A stretch of 64,000 nucleotides of DNA. Origin: Melampsora larici-populina 98AG31. Its lineage: Eukaryota; Basidiomycota; Pucciniomycetes; Pucciniales; Melampsoraceae. Below, in pieces: positions 32,912-44,395 of the stretch. Location of the stretch: NCBI RefSeq assembly GCF_000204055.1, contig NW_006768780.1:1238558-1302557 (forward strand), read 5' to 3'. The translations under genes were made by a program, and so were the position numbers. The notes under the pieces are model-generated. The model was not told the origin of the DNA and ran no database searches. It saw only the letters and a list, made by a program, of their open reading frames with translations. Numbering within the stretch: position 1 is the stretch's first letter; each line of letters begins with the position of its first letter.

Positions 32912-34713
32912 ACCTGTTTCTAATTTTCCGAATCTACATATCTCCTTGAATGAGATGGAAGATTCCATCTTTGGACTGCGACATGTCTAGTTCTCATTCT
33001 ACATCACTATTTGTTTCTGTTTTCAAGCAATCTCTTTTGAGCTCCCTGCCTTGTTGAGGCTTTGGCCTGGAGTGGGGGGGCCGTAGGCCGCATACTACCT
33101 GTTGGAGAAAGGTTTCCTACCTTCAACTCCCTGGATGGTTAGTGTCCTGAGCCCATTGAAAACCTATCTACAACTACAATTCAGAGAGGCTTTGTGCAGA
33201 ATATTTCATTTCAAGGACTTAAAATATAATTTTGTACCCCATTCAATAACCTTCCCCCCTTCTCTGTTTCCCCAAACTCTAATCTGAGGCCTCCTATCCA
33301 TCACATTTCCTCTGCTTCCTTCCTTCATGGTGTTCTTGAATTTAATTGATCTGCAGCGTACATGTCTAGTTAGCACTCTGTCTGATTGGCATTCCTGGAG
33401 TTACACATACATTCTTTGAACTTTACAAACTCCCACCATTATTTTGCCTCTTTCTTCTCTTCCATATATACTTTCTTTGGTATAACTGATATTCTTTCAA
33501 CTGCCAACAGACAATGGCTGTGATGTCTCTGATTTGTTTATGTTGGTTAAACCATAACATTGCACCTCCCTCTAAAGGAGTGTCCTGATAGGTTTGTTCC
33601 TTATCTTTTTTCTTTCCATACTTCCTTAGAAATTCCAAATAATGTTGATTTTGATGTGACACTTCCTGTTCAATTATCTTCTAGGTATGAGAATAGAGGA
33701 TCTTTGGATCCTGTTTTGTTGTTGGAAAGCATTGGCTCAATTGCAGTGGTTGGGCTTATGTAAGATGGCTGACTCTTCAGTCTCAGATATTTCACTTGTC
33801 CTGGACTAGACGTCTTTGTGCAATCATCACTACCTCATCTGTGGCTGGCCGCTGTACATTCATTCTTCTTGCCAACTTTTTTTCTTTTTCATCTGATGCT
33901 TACTTTCCTAATCTGGCCATCCCCCAAAACACTACTAGTGCTATAGTTGCAATCCAGTCCCTTTGATTCCTGTTAGATAAACTTTGGAAGGATTGAACCA
34001 GACATCTCAGCTTGACTGGTTTATTCTACACTTCATCTGATTCTTGTAGGGCTGCCTCTACAATCTCTGACAATTTGAGAAGGACTTTCAATTTCAGTGG
34101 TTCATATTTGGGTTACTCCTTGTCATGGAATAGATGCCAGTATTTTCTTCTGATATGATAACTCTTGATTGTTTCAACTTCAATTTTATATTCATTGCAT
34201 GGTCAATTTCCTGATGTCTTGTTTGATTCTAACTTATTTCCTGCCCATACCACAATTTGTAAAGGGTATCCACTGATAAGGGCCATAGTATTATCCTTGT
34301 ATAGTCTTCCTTGTGTGTCAATTTCAATAACATTGACAGACCACTACTAACATTTATCTCACAAGACTTCAAAAGTCAGAAATCATGAATGATTTGCAGA
34401 ATTTATGATGATGATTGCTGTTTACCATGTTGTTTGCCTGTGTTGCCTGTACCAAATGAATTGTAATTCAAATATACAATGTACTGTACCAGCAACTGAC
34501 AAGCTGGTCATTTGCACACATAGCACTCAGTTGCTCTGGAAAAGTACATTTTAACTTTACAAGTCATCTTTTACCTGATTTTGCCAACTTTTTGAGCACC
34601 ACAAATTCAATGCACACTTTCCCCTGCTTGCTGCTGAGCTTGAGGAATTCTCAGCCACCCCAAAAAATCCAACTATTCAGAGCGCTCTGATACTCCTCAG
34701 AGGCTAGAGCAAC

Positions 34714-34882
34714 GGTGGCACAGCTAAGCTAAGTTGGCGCTTGGCGGCGCATTAGCTTAGCAATTTGTTTGCGCTAAGCTAGCGGAAAATCCTTGGTGCA
34801 CACCAGCTAAGCAAAGGGGATCCCAGATTTCCCTTAGCGGGCAAGCACTAAGCTAATTAGCTTAACAAGTCTCTAGTATTTC
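34714..34882. repeat. Imperfect palindromic cluster of TAAGCTA/TAGCTTA motifs
   Basis: At least six copies of TAAGCTA or its complement occur in 170 bp. The two ends are imperfect inverted copies of each other (GCTAAGCTAAGTTGGCGCTT versus the complement of AAGCACTAAGCTAATTAGC). This suggests an old foldback MITE. No clean target duplication was found. Confidence 0.45.
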
Positions 34883-36613
34883 AACTTACTTTGGAGTTTT
34901 TAGTAGTGTGAGAAGCCCAGGAAGGAGCCAGAAGAATGTTTGGGGGAAATTTTGTCTGAATAACTTGGCTGGTTCTTGCATATTCTGAAGTTCCACAGGA
35001 TTCCAGTGTGGACACATGCAGCTCAACCTTATCTCAGGTGACTCTGGGTATTTGGTTCTGGGTCACTGTGACCCAAACTTTGAAATCATGTTGAAAACAC
35101 TCTGAAAACCTATTAAAGTCCTTGGAAGACCTGGTCTGCTAGTGACTTGTAATCTAATGCTATGATATTGCAAGTGGGTAATAGCCTCCACAGTAATTGA
35201 AACAATCAGAACACATCATACATATACAGATAAATGAGCATCAATTAGTCATACTGTTCCGCTCCCTGGACTATTTTGATGAACTTGAGTAACACTGTTT
35301 CTGTGTAGTGTTTGCTTGTTGATGAGTTCACACCGACTCACTTTGAGGCAGAAGGAGAAGTTGTGCGCGCTTGTCAACAAGAAAACACTACCCAGACATG
35401 GTGTACGATGTCATGGCAACAAGCCATACCCATCAATTCTGTCTCATCACAACCACACAAAGTCTGACAGCCTTGAATTTCATTTTATGCGGTATTCTGA
35501 GGGCTAAGAGGGTCCTATTTGCAGGCAACAGGCTCAATCACCATGCATTACAGGTTTTGAGATTGCTCATATATTTCTCACCACCAACTCATCTATGGGT
35601 TGACAAATGTTAGCTTGTGTGTCTGAACCTTTCATCTTGCTTTTCCAAGATAGAACTTGGACTGCCAAGAGAAAAAGAGATGGCAGTATCCCTGTATCAC
35701 CTTTCCAGTCAGCATTTGCAGAAAGATGGCAAGGCTGAAAGTTCACATTGAGCCAAAGAATGTGATCTGGTCTGTTTTGTTGTTTCCCAGGAACATTAGG
35801 GCCAAAACAAATAGGACACTTCCCAACAAGATCATTCATAGATGTGAAAAGGAGAGCTGATGACAACATTTCTTCCTCAATACACAGCATTTCTTGATAT
35901 GCTCAACTGCTGCTGAAAAGCACTGGCACAAGTCATGGGTCTGTAAAAATGGACAAGATCAAAATGGTTATGTGCATATGCAAAACACACTCACTTGATT
36001 TGTACCTGGTACTTTGCAAGTATTCATTCCTCCTATTGGTGAATGCACTCAGTCAGGCACTTGAATATTTCCGCAATGTGTGGTGGAAGCAAAGCAAGCA
36101 AATTGAGAAAAAGGAGAACCCAACATGGAGCTAGGTGAATAAGCTATACTGAATCATGTACCTCTGTAAACCCATTGTACTACATGTAACTATCCTTACA
36201 ATCAGTCAGTTAAGTACATCAAAAAATCAAATACATATATTTCAATGTATAGTAATGAGGGAATGTTGACTCTTACTTGTGAAATATACTGTGTCCACCA
36301 CAAATATTAGTCTTTGCCAATATTTGCACCTACAGCTGGAGTAGAAGTCTCAATTCTACAACACTGGATCACAACATTGATACCTCAGACAGCTATGTAG
36401 TACATACAACAATAATATTTTTTATCTGTTTTTTTTTCAAACCTCAATAACTCAGTCAATTTACATGATAAAGGTCAATAGACTGCATACTAATGGTGGG
36501 GAAATACAGGAGCAGTTTTGCACAGATTTATATCTCAATCTGTTTAGTATTATGTATTTTGTTGGTAACAGACCCATAACATCTTGATGGCAGATGTCAG
36601 CACCCAAGCTCTT

Positions 36614-36819
36614 CACCGCCAACATATTTACCTTGGATCAAAAAATCCAAGGTATTCTTGGATTTCAAACCTTGTACAGATGCTGTCCGATGTTATGATC
36701 TGAGTTAATTCTCAGCGCATAAAAACACCTTGGACAAAAACCTTGGATAGGGTCTGTCCAAGGATTTGCCTCCAATGATGCCTTGGATTTCTCAACCCGC
36801 GGCATCCATGTTGGCAGTG
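36614..36819. mobile_element. 206-bp CACTA-type MITE
   Basis: Ends CACCGCCAACAT (36614-36625) and ATGTTGGCAGTG (36808-36819) are inverted repeats, 11 of 12 matching, and start with CAC. A 3-bp duplication CTT flanks it (36611-36613, 36820-36822). The interior holds about eight CCTTGGA/TCCAAGG motifs, which resemble the subterminal repeats of CACTA elements. It is non-coding. Confidence 0.65.
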
Positions 36820-39800
36820 CTTCCAAAGGAAGATCCCAGGCACTTCAAACTTGAAAGAAGAATACAATGAAAAATAATAAACTCATATTTAAAAAAAGTA
36901 AATACCATATTTTTTCACCTTGGAGGTCTAGTCTCAAAGACCCAGAAAAGCATCTAATGAAAAAAAGAATATACATCTTATTGGTATAGTCTCAAAGACC
37001 CAATTAATTGAATAAAACATTTCCTATATTCTGATTGACAAGACTTCAAATCATTAAGAGGTCACAAATTGCTTACCATACAAATAGAGAACCTCAGGCC
37101 CCGTATGCCACAGCGAGAACGCTACCTAAGCTATAAAAACCTGCTAGAAGGGACTATGGCAGAGAAACCCCCACAAAAACTAAACCAATGTTGAGAGAGA
37201 CAAAAGTCTATAAGCTCATTCCAATTGGGAAAGAGAGAGTGGGAAGACCTACCATGACAAGATAAACAAAAAAGGCCAACTGTGTCAACCACAGGTTGGG
37301 AGACAGGGTGAATTTGTATAAAGAGAGAGCCCCTTTTCGACATGAAAAGGAAGGCATCTGATTTTACCATACCACTTTTACCTATAAGAATCACTTCAAT
37401 AAGTGTTACTTAAAAACTTGTAGCATAACTATTAAATTGCTTTGTTTCTTTAAAACATGTTTATTAGTTCCACTTCAAGATCTCATTTTGAGCTAGTTCC
37501 CTTACTTCGTCAAGGTCTCTCAAACGCCAAAACCAGTTCTGGATCTAGTCCCTAAAGATCCTCCCGCTTGCGTGAGTTATCCTCCCTCTTAGAATACCCC
37601 GGAATATGGCATGTTCATCGCCTCAAGCTTTCCATTTGACTCTCTGGCCTGTTCTTAGGTGTTGCCTCCCAGAAAGACCCCTTCCTTCCAACATGTTACA
37701 TAGTTGGGTCATCCACTGGTCTACAGATCTTGTTCTTGTCACTTGTTGACAAGATGCCTGTTCTTCAAAAGGCTACCTTCAGAACTGTTGTTAGATAGGA
37801 TTTGAACGGTGTGGTGATCAACTTATGGGATCAATCAAAAAATTTATCATTAGCAGTTTACCAGTTTACCAGAAAAGTTTAGCAGGGAAGAAAAATTCGC
37901 AATGGAGGTCTTTGATCAATTGAAGCTCTTTTAGGCTTATGTATTGATCATTGGGTCATGATTACATCATCTTATCTCATAACACTTATTAAGATCATTA
38001 TAGTTTATTCAGAATCTCATTACAAAAAGAAAGAAAAGAAAACCATAAGAAAAATTCAAAAATATAGGTATACAGGCTTGGAAATGGTTTTTAGGGTAGT
38101 AATATTAGATTTATGGGTTTAGTGAGGTTAGAATATGAAAGAACAACATTATATTATACAGTACAGCTATTGCATTATATGTTGGACATCTAGAAACAAA
38201 TAATGAAGCTTTTACTACCTTGAAGTAGATTAAACTTCAAAATTCATCAATGAAAAACAGACAACACAGTGGTTGCTGTGTTTAAATCTAGTTAAAAACT
38301 GAAATTTCAACTTTATTATTTTTTCTTGATGTCCAAGATATAATGAAACAGTATCAACAATTTTAATCTTGATGGTTGATAAGGAGAAACAGAAGTTATT
38401 AGAGAAAAGGTACTTTTTTGAAGTTGGTAAACAAGGGTTTTACGGATATTTTACATATATAATGGTGGTAGTAGTAAGATTTAGGGTTGCCAAGAGGATT
38501 TTCTGGGATTTTTAAGGTTATAGAGGATTATTTCATATTACATGAGCAAGAAAGAAGGATTAGTAGCTGTGCAAAGTGGTAAAAATAGGTGAATTTTGTC
38601 AAAAATGAAGGCTTTCAGCTTATTACATATGTCAAATGACGTCAGATTGGGATGTTAGATGCCTCATTCAACGCAGAAGAGTAGATTACATAATGTACAA
38701 ACTTTAAATCACTTGCAGCTGAGGTGTATGCAAAAAGTTATAAGGGAAATAAGAAATCAGTGTGAACTTCACATTTACAGTCATATGCATACATGTAACA
38801 CCAAAAACCTTAACTTCACAACTCAATAACTCATTCATCACTCATCAGAAATACTTGATATGGCGCCAATTATTGATCAGTATCACGAGGTCTAAAAGAT
38901 GCACTTTAGTAATCCAAGATTGGACCCCATCTGAAAAAATTTGTAATCTCAAAAATTGGTTTTCAGCTAGTTTACAAGGAAAAAATCACCTGTATTCATC
39001 ATCAGAAGTGCTGTACATCTTACAACTATGCCATTGATCACTTTTGGCTGTGTAAATTACATCATACATTGGTAACATGTTCATTACATTGCGCCATCAT
39101 AGGGTTTTAGGGATTTTGGGGCAGAATTGATTGGTTTTGAGGCTGTTGACCCTTGTAAAAGTTGTAACACATTGTTATATATACTCTAGGATGATTTTGG
39201 GATTATTGTTCCCCTTTTTTCTTCATCATTTCCAACATTGTCAATTTTTTTTGTCATCATAAACTTATTTTAATAGTACCTGGTCACTTAAATACACCCT
39301 ATATTACAGCTATAAAGAGAAATTCACTTTAGTATTATAGTCAAAAAGACTTATTGGGAATAATATCAAAAAGATATTGCTTCATTTATTTATTTATCAT
39401 ATGGGAATAACACTATAGCAGTGTTGAAAGTAATAAAAATTGTGCATTTGTGATAAAATCCGTGTGCTTTGTCCTTTAAAAAGGTATATTTCTCTGGTGC
39501 CTTATCAGTACTCAATACAACAGAGTTCCCCTTTTCTGATTGTTTTGTTTTAGAAGAGCAGTCTTTAGACAACTTCTACTAGTCATTATATTGGTAGATT
39601 ATCCTCTTCACACTCTGTATAACCCTTGTTGGGTTATAAGTTCTACACTGGCTTAGGACTGACCACCCGTCATCCGTAATCCTACAGTAAGCCGTTGTTC
39701 CCTGTATAAAAATCACTCTAAAGGAGTTAAGATACTAATGTTCTTATTTCTTTGCAATACACTTGTAGTTCAACTACAGATCTCCTATTCCTCGTAACCA

Positions 39801-40518
39801 GAGCAATAGTACGACAGGACCTCAAACCTGGTAAGTCTAGACCTTACCCATTCATTCAGAGAAGAGCCACCCTGACAGCAGACACACATTATATTGAAAA
39901 CAGATTGAAAACATCTTGAAAACATTTTGAATTCATGGGATGCACTGGCCTGCTAGTTACCAGTATTTGGTGGCTGTGATAGTAGTCCTTCTGTTTGACT
40001 CCTGCCAATTGTCCTTGACCATCACTTAGAAACAGTTGGATCATCTCCCTCATCCATCATGAGCAGATTGTATACAAGTCCTATGCAATTGTTATGTTTT
40101 TTTGGTGGATCTGGGGCTTGGACAGGAAGATGGTTTATTTTCATAATAGTATCTTGTCCTGCTTTGTCCTTGCATTCCTGTTGTGCTACAAAATGCTGGC
40201 TTGCTACACCACCTCTTGTCAGGTTTTGCCTTCTTTGTTAGATTTTTTGACATTGAAATGATTTCACCAAGTAAGATTCCAATTTAATATTGTCCAAAAC
40301 AAGATCTCTTTCATACCAGATATGATTGAATGTGTTGGTCATTTGTTTGAGCATTCCAAGTGGCAAATGGCAAACCCTATGTGATAACAGAGATGTTTTT
40401 CTCAGACCAATGTTTCCAAGCCTGTAAATCTCAATACTTTCAGGAAAATGTTGATTCATGGATATTTAGAATGCCCAACAAAAACATTAATTTGTTCCTA
40501 CCAATGATGTAGAGATAG

Positions 40519-40552
40519 GTCCAGAATGAGTAGGTTATATCTAGGACTTAGA
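40519..40552 (+). repeat. 34-bp direct repeat, copy 1 (copy 2 at 41141-41174)
   Basis: The segment starting GTCCAGAATGAGTAGGTTAT is repeated exactly 622 bp downstream. Flanks differ, so this may be a piece of a dispersed repeat. Confidence 0.6.
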
Positions 40553-40600
40553 TTGAAATTGGGTTTGTCACTTTGTTGGTTTTATTGATTCTTTAGAATA

Positions 40601-40760
40601 GCCGCGTTCAAACTTAACCCGGTTGACACAAAAACCTGGTTACCCAGTTGCTTTGCTGGTGGTAACTTTGTGTATCCATTGACAGTTCTTGACAGCTTCC
40701 AGCCAAAAAGTCCACCAGGTCAACTGGGTTTTTTGAAACCGGGTCAGGTTTGAACACGGC
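40601..40760. mobile_element. 160-bp TA-flanked MITE
   Basis: Inverted ends GCCGCGTTCAAACTTAACCC and the complement of GGGTCAGGTTTGAACACGGC are flanked by TA (40599-40600, 40761-40762). The inside is partly palindromic (ACCTGGTTACCC, CCAGGTCAACTGGG). It is too short to code. Ends and TA target fit a Tc1/mariner-related MITE, but the superfamily is not certain. Confidence 0.68.
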
Positions 40761-41311
40761 TAATGAACTTGTTTTTTATAAGATTTACGCACTATAACCC
40801 TGGAGTCAGATTTTTGCAAACCGTAGTCTGAGAGAACAACTGGTGACAGAAACCCATGAGACCCTAAGGGGTGGAACTAACAATGTATCTACTTGAAAGA
40901 AATAAATAATAAGAAAATACAATTTAAGATCTAGGGTGGGATGGTGGGTGAATAAAAAATGTGTGTATTGATTAAGAACAACTATAAAATGTTGTAACTA
41001 GAAATTAGTTGATAATGAAATTTGGCAATCTAATACCTTCCTGAAACCTTCCTACAACCTTTCACACCTTGAGCTTGAGTTACCTAAGTTCTAAATTGTG
41101 ATGGACTTGACACATACTTCCCTTTTTACCATAACAATAAGTCCAGAATGAGTAGGTTATATCTAGGACTTAGACTGACATGATGTTTCTGCAATGGGAT
41201 ACTTCTAGATAGCACAGACAAGCTGTGGAATTGGAAGGCAAGACAGGTAAGACACACAGAGGTCCATACAATCCCTGTAGAATTCTGACATGTAATTTGA
41301 GGAGAGTCACC

Positions 41312-41876
41312 TAGCCTAACTAAGTTCCTCTTGGCCTGCAAGATAGGGACTTATATCTTATCCACAAAATTTTGCACAGGAGCTCAAAAAGTTTGGCTGG
41401 AGACTTTTCCAACCACTTATCTCAATATCTTACATGAAATATCCTGTGGCACTAAGAAAAGTTTTGCTCATCTGCTTCTTCTACAAATGATGGTACCTTT
41501 AAATTCCTGCATTTCAATCAGGAGAGTGTTAAGAAAGAGACTTGAAAAAAAGATTTCTCTGTAACACTCCAGACTGCCCGCTGCAAGCCACTGACAGCTT
41601 TGACAGCTGGGTCAAAAATTTGTGAGATTTTCAAAAGATTGAAGAAATCTGCAGCAATAGAGTAAAACCAAAAATGATTTAAACGGGCATGTGTAGAAGA
41701 AGTAGATGACCAAGACTTTTCTTTGTACAAGAGGATATTTATTTGTAAGGTGATGAAATATAGCGGGTGGAAAAAGTCTCCAGCCAAAATTTTCCGACTC
41801 CTGTGCCAAATTTCATGGATAAGATATAAGTCCCTCTCTTGCAGGCTCGCTTGCCGAGAGGAACTTAGTTAGGTTA
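41312..41876. mobile_element. 565-bp MULE-type MITE with 11-bp target duplication
   Basis: Long imperfect terminal inverted repeats of about 110 bp (left starts TAGCCTAACTAAGTTCCTCT; the right end is the complement of TAACCTAACTAAGTTCCTCT). Exact 11-bp duplications GGAGAGTCACC lie at 41301-41311 and 41877-41887. Long inverted repeats with a 9-11 bp duplication are characteristic of Mutator-like elements. There is no transposase inside. Confidence 0.85.
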
Positions 41877-42414
41877 GGAGAGTCACCAATATCTTAAGTA
41901 TGGGCACACAAGTCCCGAGCCCGAAGAATGGTGACTCGAGATAACAGATCTTCCGTATGGTGAGGATAAGATTGTAAGCTAAGAAAACAATTGATATGTA
42001 GCTAATATTTTCTAGACATACTTCCAAGCGCAGTCTTATCTATGGTGCTCCTCATGATGTTTCTCGGAGATAAGATTTCTTTGATGTCAAACAAACATAC
42101 AAGAAGTATGTATAGAGTGACTCCGTAGGAAAAAGAAAGATGAAAAGAGAAATATAGGTCGTCATCAAATGCATATAGCACATTGATTGAGCGGTGTCTC
42201 TGACAAGTTTTATAAGTGATGGTCAGTGTAAGCACAAGACCCTACTGTCCACGCGAGGGTGGGCTTGTGTCAAGCTGGGATCTGAATGATTGCCGAGGTC
42301 TCGCGTGAGTGTTTTTAGGGAACGTCGGCTCTGTAAGTCCAAGGGTGGCCTTCTACCTGTTGCCAGATGTGTGCCACGAGGCAGCTTGATAAGATAAGTC
42401 TGCTGCTCTAGCTC

Positions 42415-42741
42415 TCAGAAACGTGTCTTATCTCGGTATGTACCAGTGTAGGTACCTGCCGCCTCGGATTTGTCATATTCAACTCTGCAAAGACTCCAAA
42501 ACATCTCAATTTGCCTCCCCTCATATCCTCTAACAGGTAGATTAAATACGTAGCTCCCATGCGGTGCTCCCATGATGAGACGACGTACAGTCATGTAGTA
42601 TGCTTGCATCGGTAGAGTCGAAGCAAGCCAAGCCGCATCTTTGCCTTCCCATTCACGTCCAAACCACATTTGACAAAGTTTCGAACCGAGATCAGAAGCC
42701 GGTATCTTGGCTCTTCTGAACGCTTCATTTGTGTTTCGAGT
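42415..42741 (-). pseudogene. Orphan 3' exon of an unknown gene
   Basis: An open stretch of 109 codons follows a splice-acceptor-like CGATAG on the minus strand and ends in a stop at 42415. It reads like a real protein (TNEAFRRAKIPASDLGSKL, MWFGREWEGKDAAWLAS, VRRLIMGAPHGSYVFNLPVR). No upstream exon could be placed before the secreted family member B starts divergently at 42887, so it is probably a gene remnant. No family is recognised. Confidence 0.35.
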
Positions 42742-42886
42742 CTATCGATAAGATCAGTAAAATAAGATCACTCAATGGCATCACGCTTGAGTGGATGTGA
42801 TCGACGCCGAGAGGTAGGATCAAAAGGCAGATTTAAATCTGCATCAGTCAACTTTTGAAAGTCGAAATGAAATCAAGCACTGGGAC

Positions 42887-44395
42887 ATGTTGATTTTCGC
42901 GATTCTCTTTCTCGCAGGCTTTGTGACCTCGTACCCACTTGTTCCTCTTTCAAAGGGATTTATAGATGGCCCAGAATCATATAACTCCCTGGCAAGCCAG
43001 ATGATAGCAGATGAAAAGTTGTTGAAGAATTCGGCATCAATCTCCTCATCGAACGCCGCTGCACACCTCGTCAAGTCTAGACCAAAAAAGCAGTGGCAAG
43101 GATGTGGCATATTGTTGACTTGTTTGAATCCGACGCGACATGTCGATGATGAAATCATATTACGCGGTTCGAATATAGGTTCATCTCGCAAGCGCGTCCT
43201 TCCAGGCTACGTACCTCCGACGCCACCCAGACTCTCGATAGTTGATGATGCATGGGCCACCTGGAAGAAAGACAAAGCACTCGTGGATACCCGCGGTGAG
43301 TTCCTCAAATGTTTCAACTCATGATGTATACAAGGAATGAGCGGCTGACGCCTGAATGACAATCCGTAACGCGTGAGTAGAGCGCTTGGATCTCGCCGTT
43401 TTTCAGCTCTCTCATTCCCTCTCGGCTTCGAAGCCACCGACAAAGTCTCAGAGGGTTCTCATTCAATTCATGGACGACCTCTATTATGCCCCCAAATCGA
43501 GCGCAACGGAGCGGTCAATCATTGAGCTTATCAACCGGACAACTGATCTGAGGAATGAAGGAGTCAGCCTGGACAAGATTGTCGCTGAATACAAATTACA
43601 GGCGTATACACTGATTGAAAAGATAAGTTTAGATCAGAGTGATAAACAAAGGAAGCTCACACTGAGAACAATTGAGAGATTGCTCGAAGCCGGTGGTTTG
43701 TCGACACGCCCGCAGGAAGTGAAAGAGTCGCTTTCAGGTTAGAGTCACGTCTTATCTCCCTGATTTGTTAATCTTCTGTCAAATTTATGAGGTCTTGTTT
43801 TGATTTAGCTTCTGAAAAAGAACTACTTCAAGACTGGGACGTAATGGCTAGGTCGGTCATCAATAACATGGCAGCACTTTTTGAAATTATGGAGAGTTCC
43901 CAAGGCCACCTTCAAGAAAGTTTTAAGCGGGAATATCTGCAAATGCAAGCAAGAGTGACGAAAAAAAAAGTCTTTGATTTCTTTTACCAGCTCACCCTGA
44001 CCTTGAGATCAGAATCTACTACTTTAGACGTTATATATGCATCGGAGCGGGACAAATTTCTTCAAAGATATCTAGGCCAAGGGGCAGCCACCGAAAGGAA
44101 ACGCATGATCGAATATACTAATCTCTTGGAAGGAGACTTGGCTCACATGCTCAAAGGCATGGTCCGCCGCCAAAGTAAGTAGAGTTTGTTTTTTCTTTTG
44201 GAAAATTTGCTCAAGTTTGTTCTGCGCGCAGACATGTTTCCCGTCGAGATCATCCAGGATTCTAGTCATACTCAAAAAGGGGGAGAAGAGGTCCTTGAGG
44301 TTCACGCAGGCTCCTTGAAACACTTTCAGAGAATTCCAATACCTATATCAAGAGATCCCGGAGAGTTAGATTCTGCTTCAGAGGCTTCATTCTGA
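42887..44395 (+). CDS. Secreted protein, member B of the two-copy family (unknown function)
   Basis: Four exons are inferred: 42887-43295, 43381-43737, 43809-44174 and 44232-44395, giving 431 aa with all three introns in phase 1. The signal peptide is MLIFAILFLAGFVTSYP. The C-x5-C-x-N-P motif is present as CGILLTCLNP. Exon 2 is exactly 357 nt, as in member A, and exons 3 and 4 differ by 3 and 6 nt. Matching blocks include LQDWDVMARSVINNMAALF (A: EEWNMAGQVIVNCLKLL), FDFFYQLTLTL (A: LRFFYNLTKDL) and EVHAGSLKHF (A: EVHASTFRTL). Sequence identity is low, so the duplication is old. The function is unknown; an extracellular helical protein is the safest description. Confidence 0.78.

Larger units (their letters stand above)
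32912..42414. other. Gene-poor, repeat-rich stretch
   Basis: About 9.5 kb without a supported host gene. Recognised contents are listed separately: a palindromic repeat cluster (34714-34882), a CACTA-type MITE (36614-36819), a TA-flanked MITE (40601-40760), a 34-bp direct repeat, and a MULE-type MITE (41312-41876). The remainder is AT-rich with only short, codon-poor open frames and may be decayed transposon sequence. Confidence 0.5.

Noticed and set aside
39580..39850. Possible LTR-like segment with a TATA-like CTGTATAAAAATC and short palindromes
   Set aside because: No second copy, no primer-binding site, no 5-bp duplication and no retrotransposon proteins nearby.
41331..41809. Open frames inside the MULE-type MITE
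   Set aside because: Short, on both strands, and made largely of terminal-repeat sequence; no transposase motif.
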